This document shows, piece after piece, positions 5,883-6,103 of a DNA stretch of 6,103 nucleotides. The stretch comes from an uncultured Alphaproteobacteria bacterium (GTDB taxonomy: Bacteria > Pseudomonadota > Alphaproteobacteria > Caulobacterales > Hyphomonadaceae): positions 1-6,103 of the forward strand of contig CAIKXW010000211.1 of NCBI GenBank assembly GCA_903831485.1. The letters are read 5' to 3'. The notes under the pieces are model-generated. The model was not told where the DNA came from. It worked only from the letters and a program-made list of their open reading frames with translations, and did no database searches. A program made the position numbers and the translations under genes. Every line of letters starts with the position of its first letter. Positions within the stretch are counted from its first letter, which is position 1.

Positions 5883-6103
5883 GTGACAGAACCGACGACC
5901 CCGCCCGAGCCAGCCTATTCGCCTGCACGGCAGTCGCTGGCCGCGCTCCGCCGCCTGCCAGACATCCGCGCTGCGCTTGAAGCCCTCGTGCTGTTCCTGC
6001 TCGTCCTGTTCGCCGGAGCATGGGCGGTCAGCACCGGCGTGTTGACGCTCGATCCATTGCCGCGCGGCCAGTTGATGGGCATCTGGATATCGGCCTTCAT
6101 GAC
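5883..6103 (+). CDS. N-terminus of a membrane protein, partial at right edge
   Basis: A GTG start at 5883 follows a strong AGGAGG (5871-5876) with 6 nt spacing. The frame stays open to the window end, giving 73 codons. The N-terminus (TEPTTPPEPAYSPARQ) is Pro-rich and polar and is probably cytoplasmic. A clear transmembrane helix spans about residues 33-53 (EALVLFLLVLFAGAWAVSTG), and a second hydrophobic segment begins near residue 64 (LMGIWISAFM). The family cannot be fixed from this piece. The pattern is compatible with CPBP-type intramembrane proteases, but their EE and histidine motifs would lie beyond the edge. It is on the same strand as the helicase and S4 genes, 55 bp after the latter, so it may be co-transcribed across the hairpin between them. 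Confidence 0.8.
   Translation, partial: MTEPTTPPEPAYSPARQSLAALRRLPDIRAALEALVLFLLVLFAGAWAVSTGVLTLDPLPRGQLMGIWISAFM

Noticed and set aside
5883..6103. Naming the last gene a CPBP intramembrane protease
   Set aside because: Only the N-terminal 73 codons are visible. The diagnostic EE and His motifs would lie outside the window, so the assignment stays open.

Overview
The window is GC-rich DNA with the codon usage and gene content of an alphaproteobacterium. The best fit is the Caulobacterales/Hyphomonadaceae area, but that placement is inferred from protein style and rests on no diagnostic marker. All large genes look like ordinary chromosomal genes. I see no phage, transposon, CRISPR or defence system, and no strong case for a new multi-gene system. 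The interesting signals are in start sites and intergenic RNA structure.

Layout, left to right. Positions 2-91 (+) probably hold the last 29 codons of a gene that enters from outside. A complete tRNA-Ser(GGA) gene lies at 130-219 (-), with a plausible promoter at 234-261. Positions 220-444 are non-coding, with a possible weak terminator at 400-429. A 560-residue lipoprotein-type amidohydrolase of the YtcJ/Amidohydro_3 group occupies 445-2127 (-). Next is rpmB, ribosomal protein L28, at 2189-2479 (-). It has a good promoter (TTGACA, 17 bp, TATCCA), a leader of about 78 nt with two mutually exclusive hairpins, and a terminator whose 3' arm is also the Shine-Dalgarno sequence of the amidohydrolase gene.

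The 472 bp between rpmB and the next gene contain the rpmB promoter and leader, a 111-bp inverted-repeat element (2616-2726), and a short leader ORF (2838-2924). Rightward from there is a Suv3-type RNA helicase (2952-5555). It appears to start at a CTG codon, because the first ATG/GTG/TTG in frame lies downstream of the Walker A motif. An S4-domain protein of the Hsp15 type (5552-5827) overlaps its stop codon by ATGA. After a hairpin at 5841-5868 comes the start of a membrane protein (5883 to the window end).

How the genes fit together: L28, the helicase, the S4 protein and the tRNA all belong to RNA or translation functions. The helicase and S4 genes form a translationally coupled pair, so joint work on structured RNA or ribosomal particles is a reasonable inference. 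The amidohydrolase is probably an envelope-anchored hydrolase of unknown substrate. Its expression may depend on read-through from rpmB.
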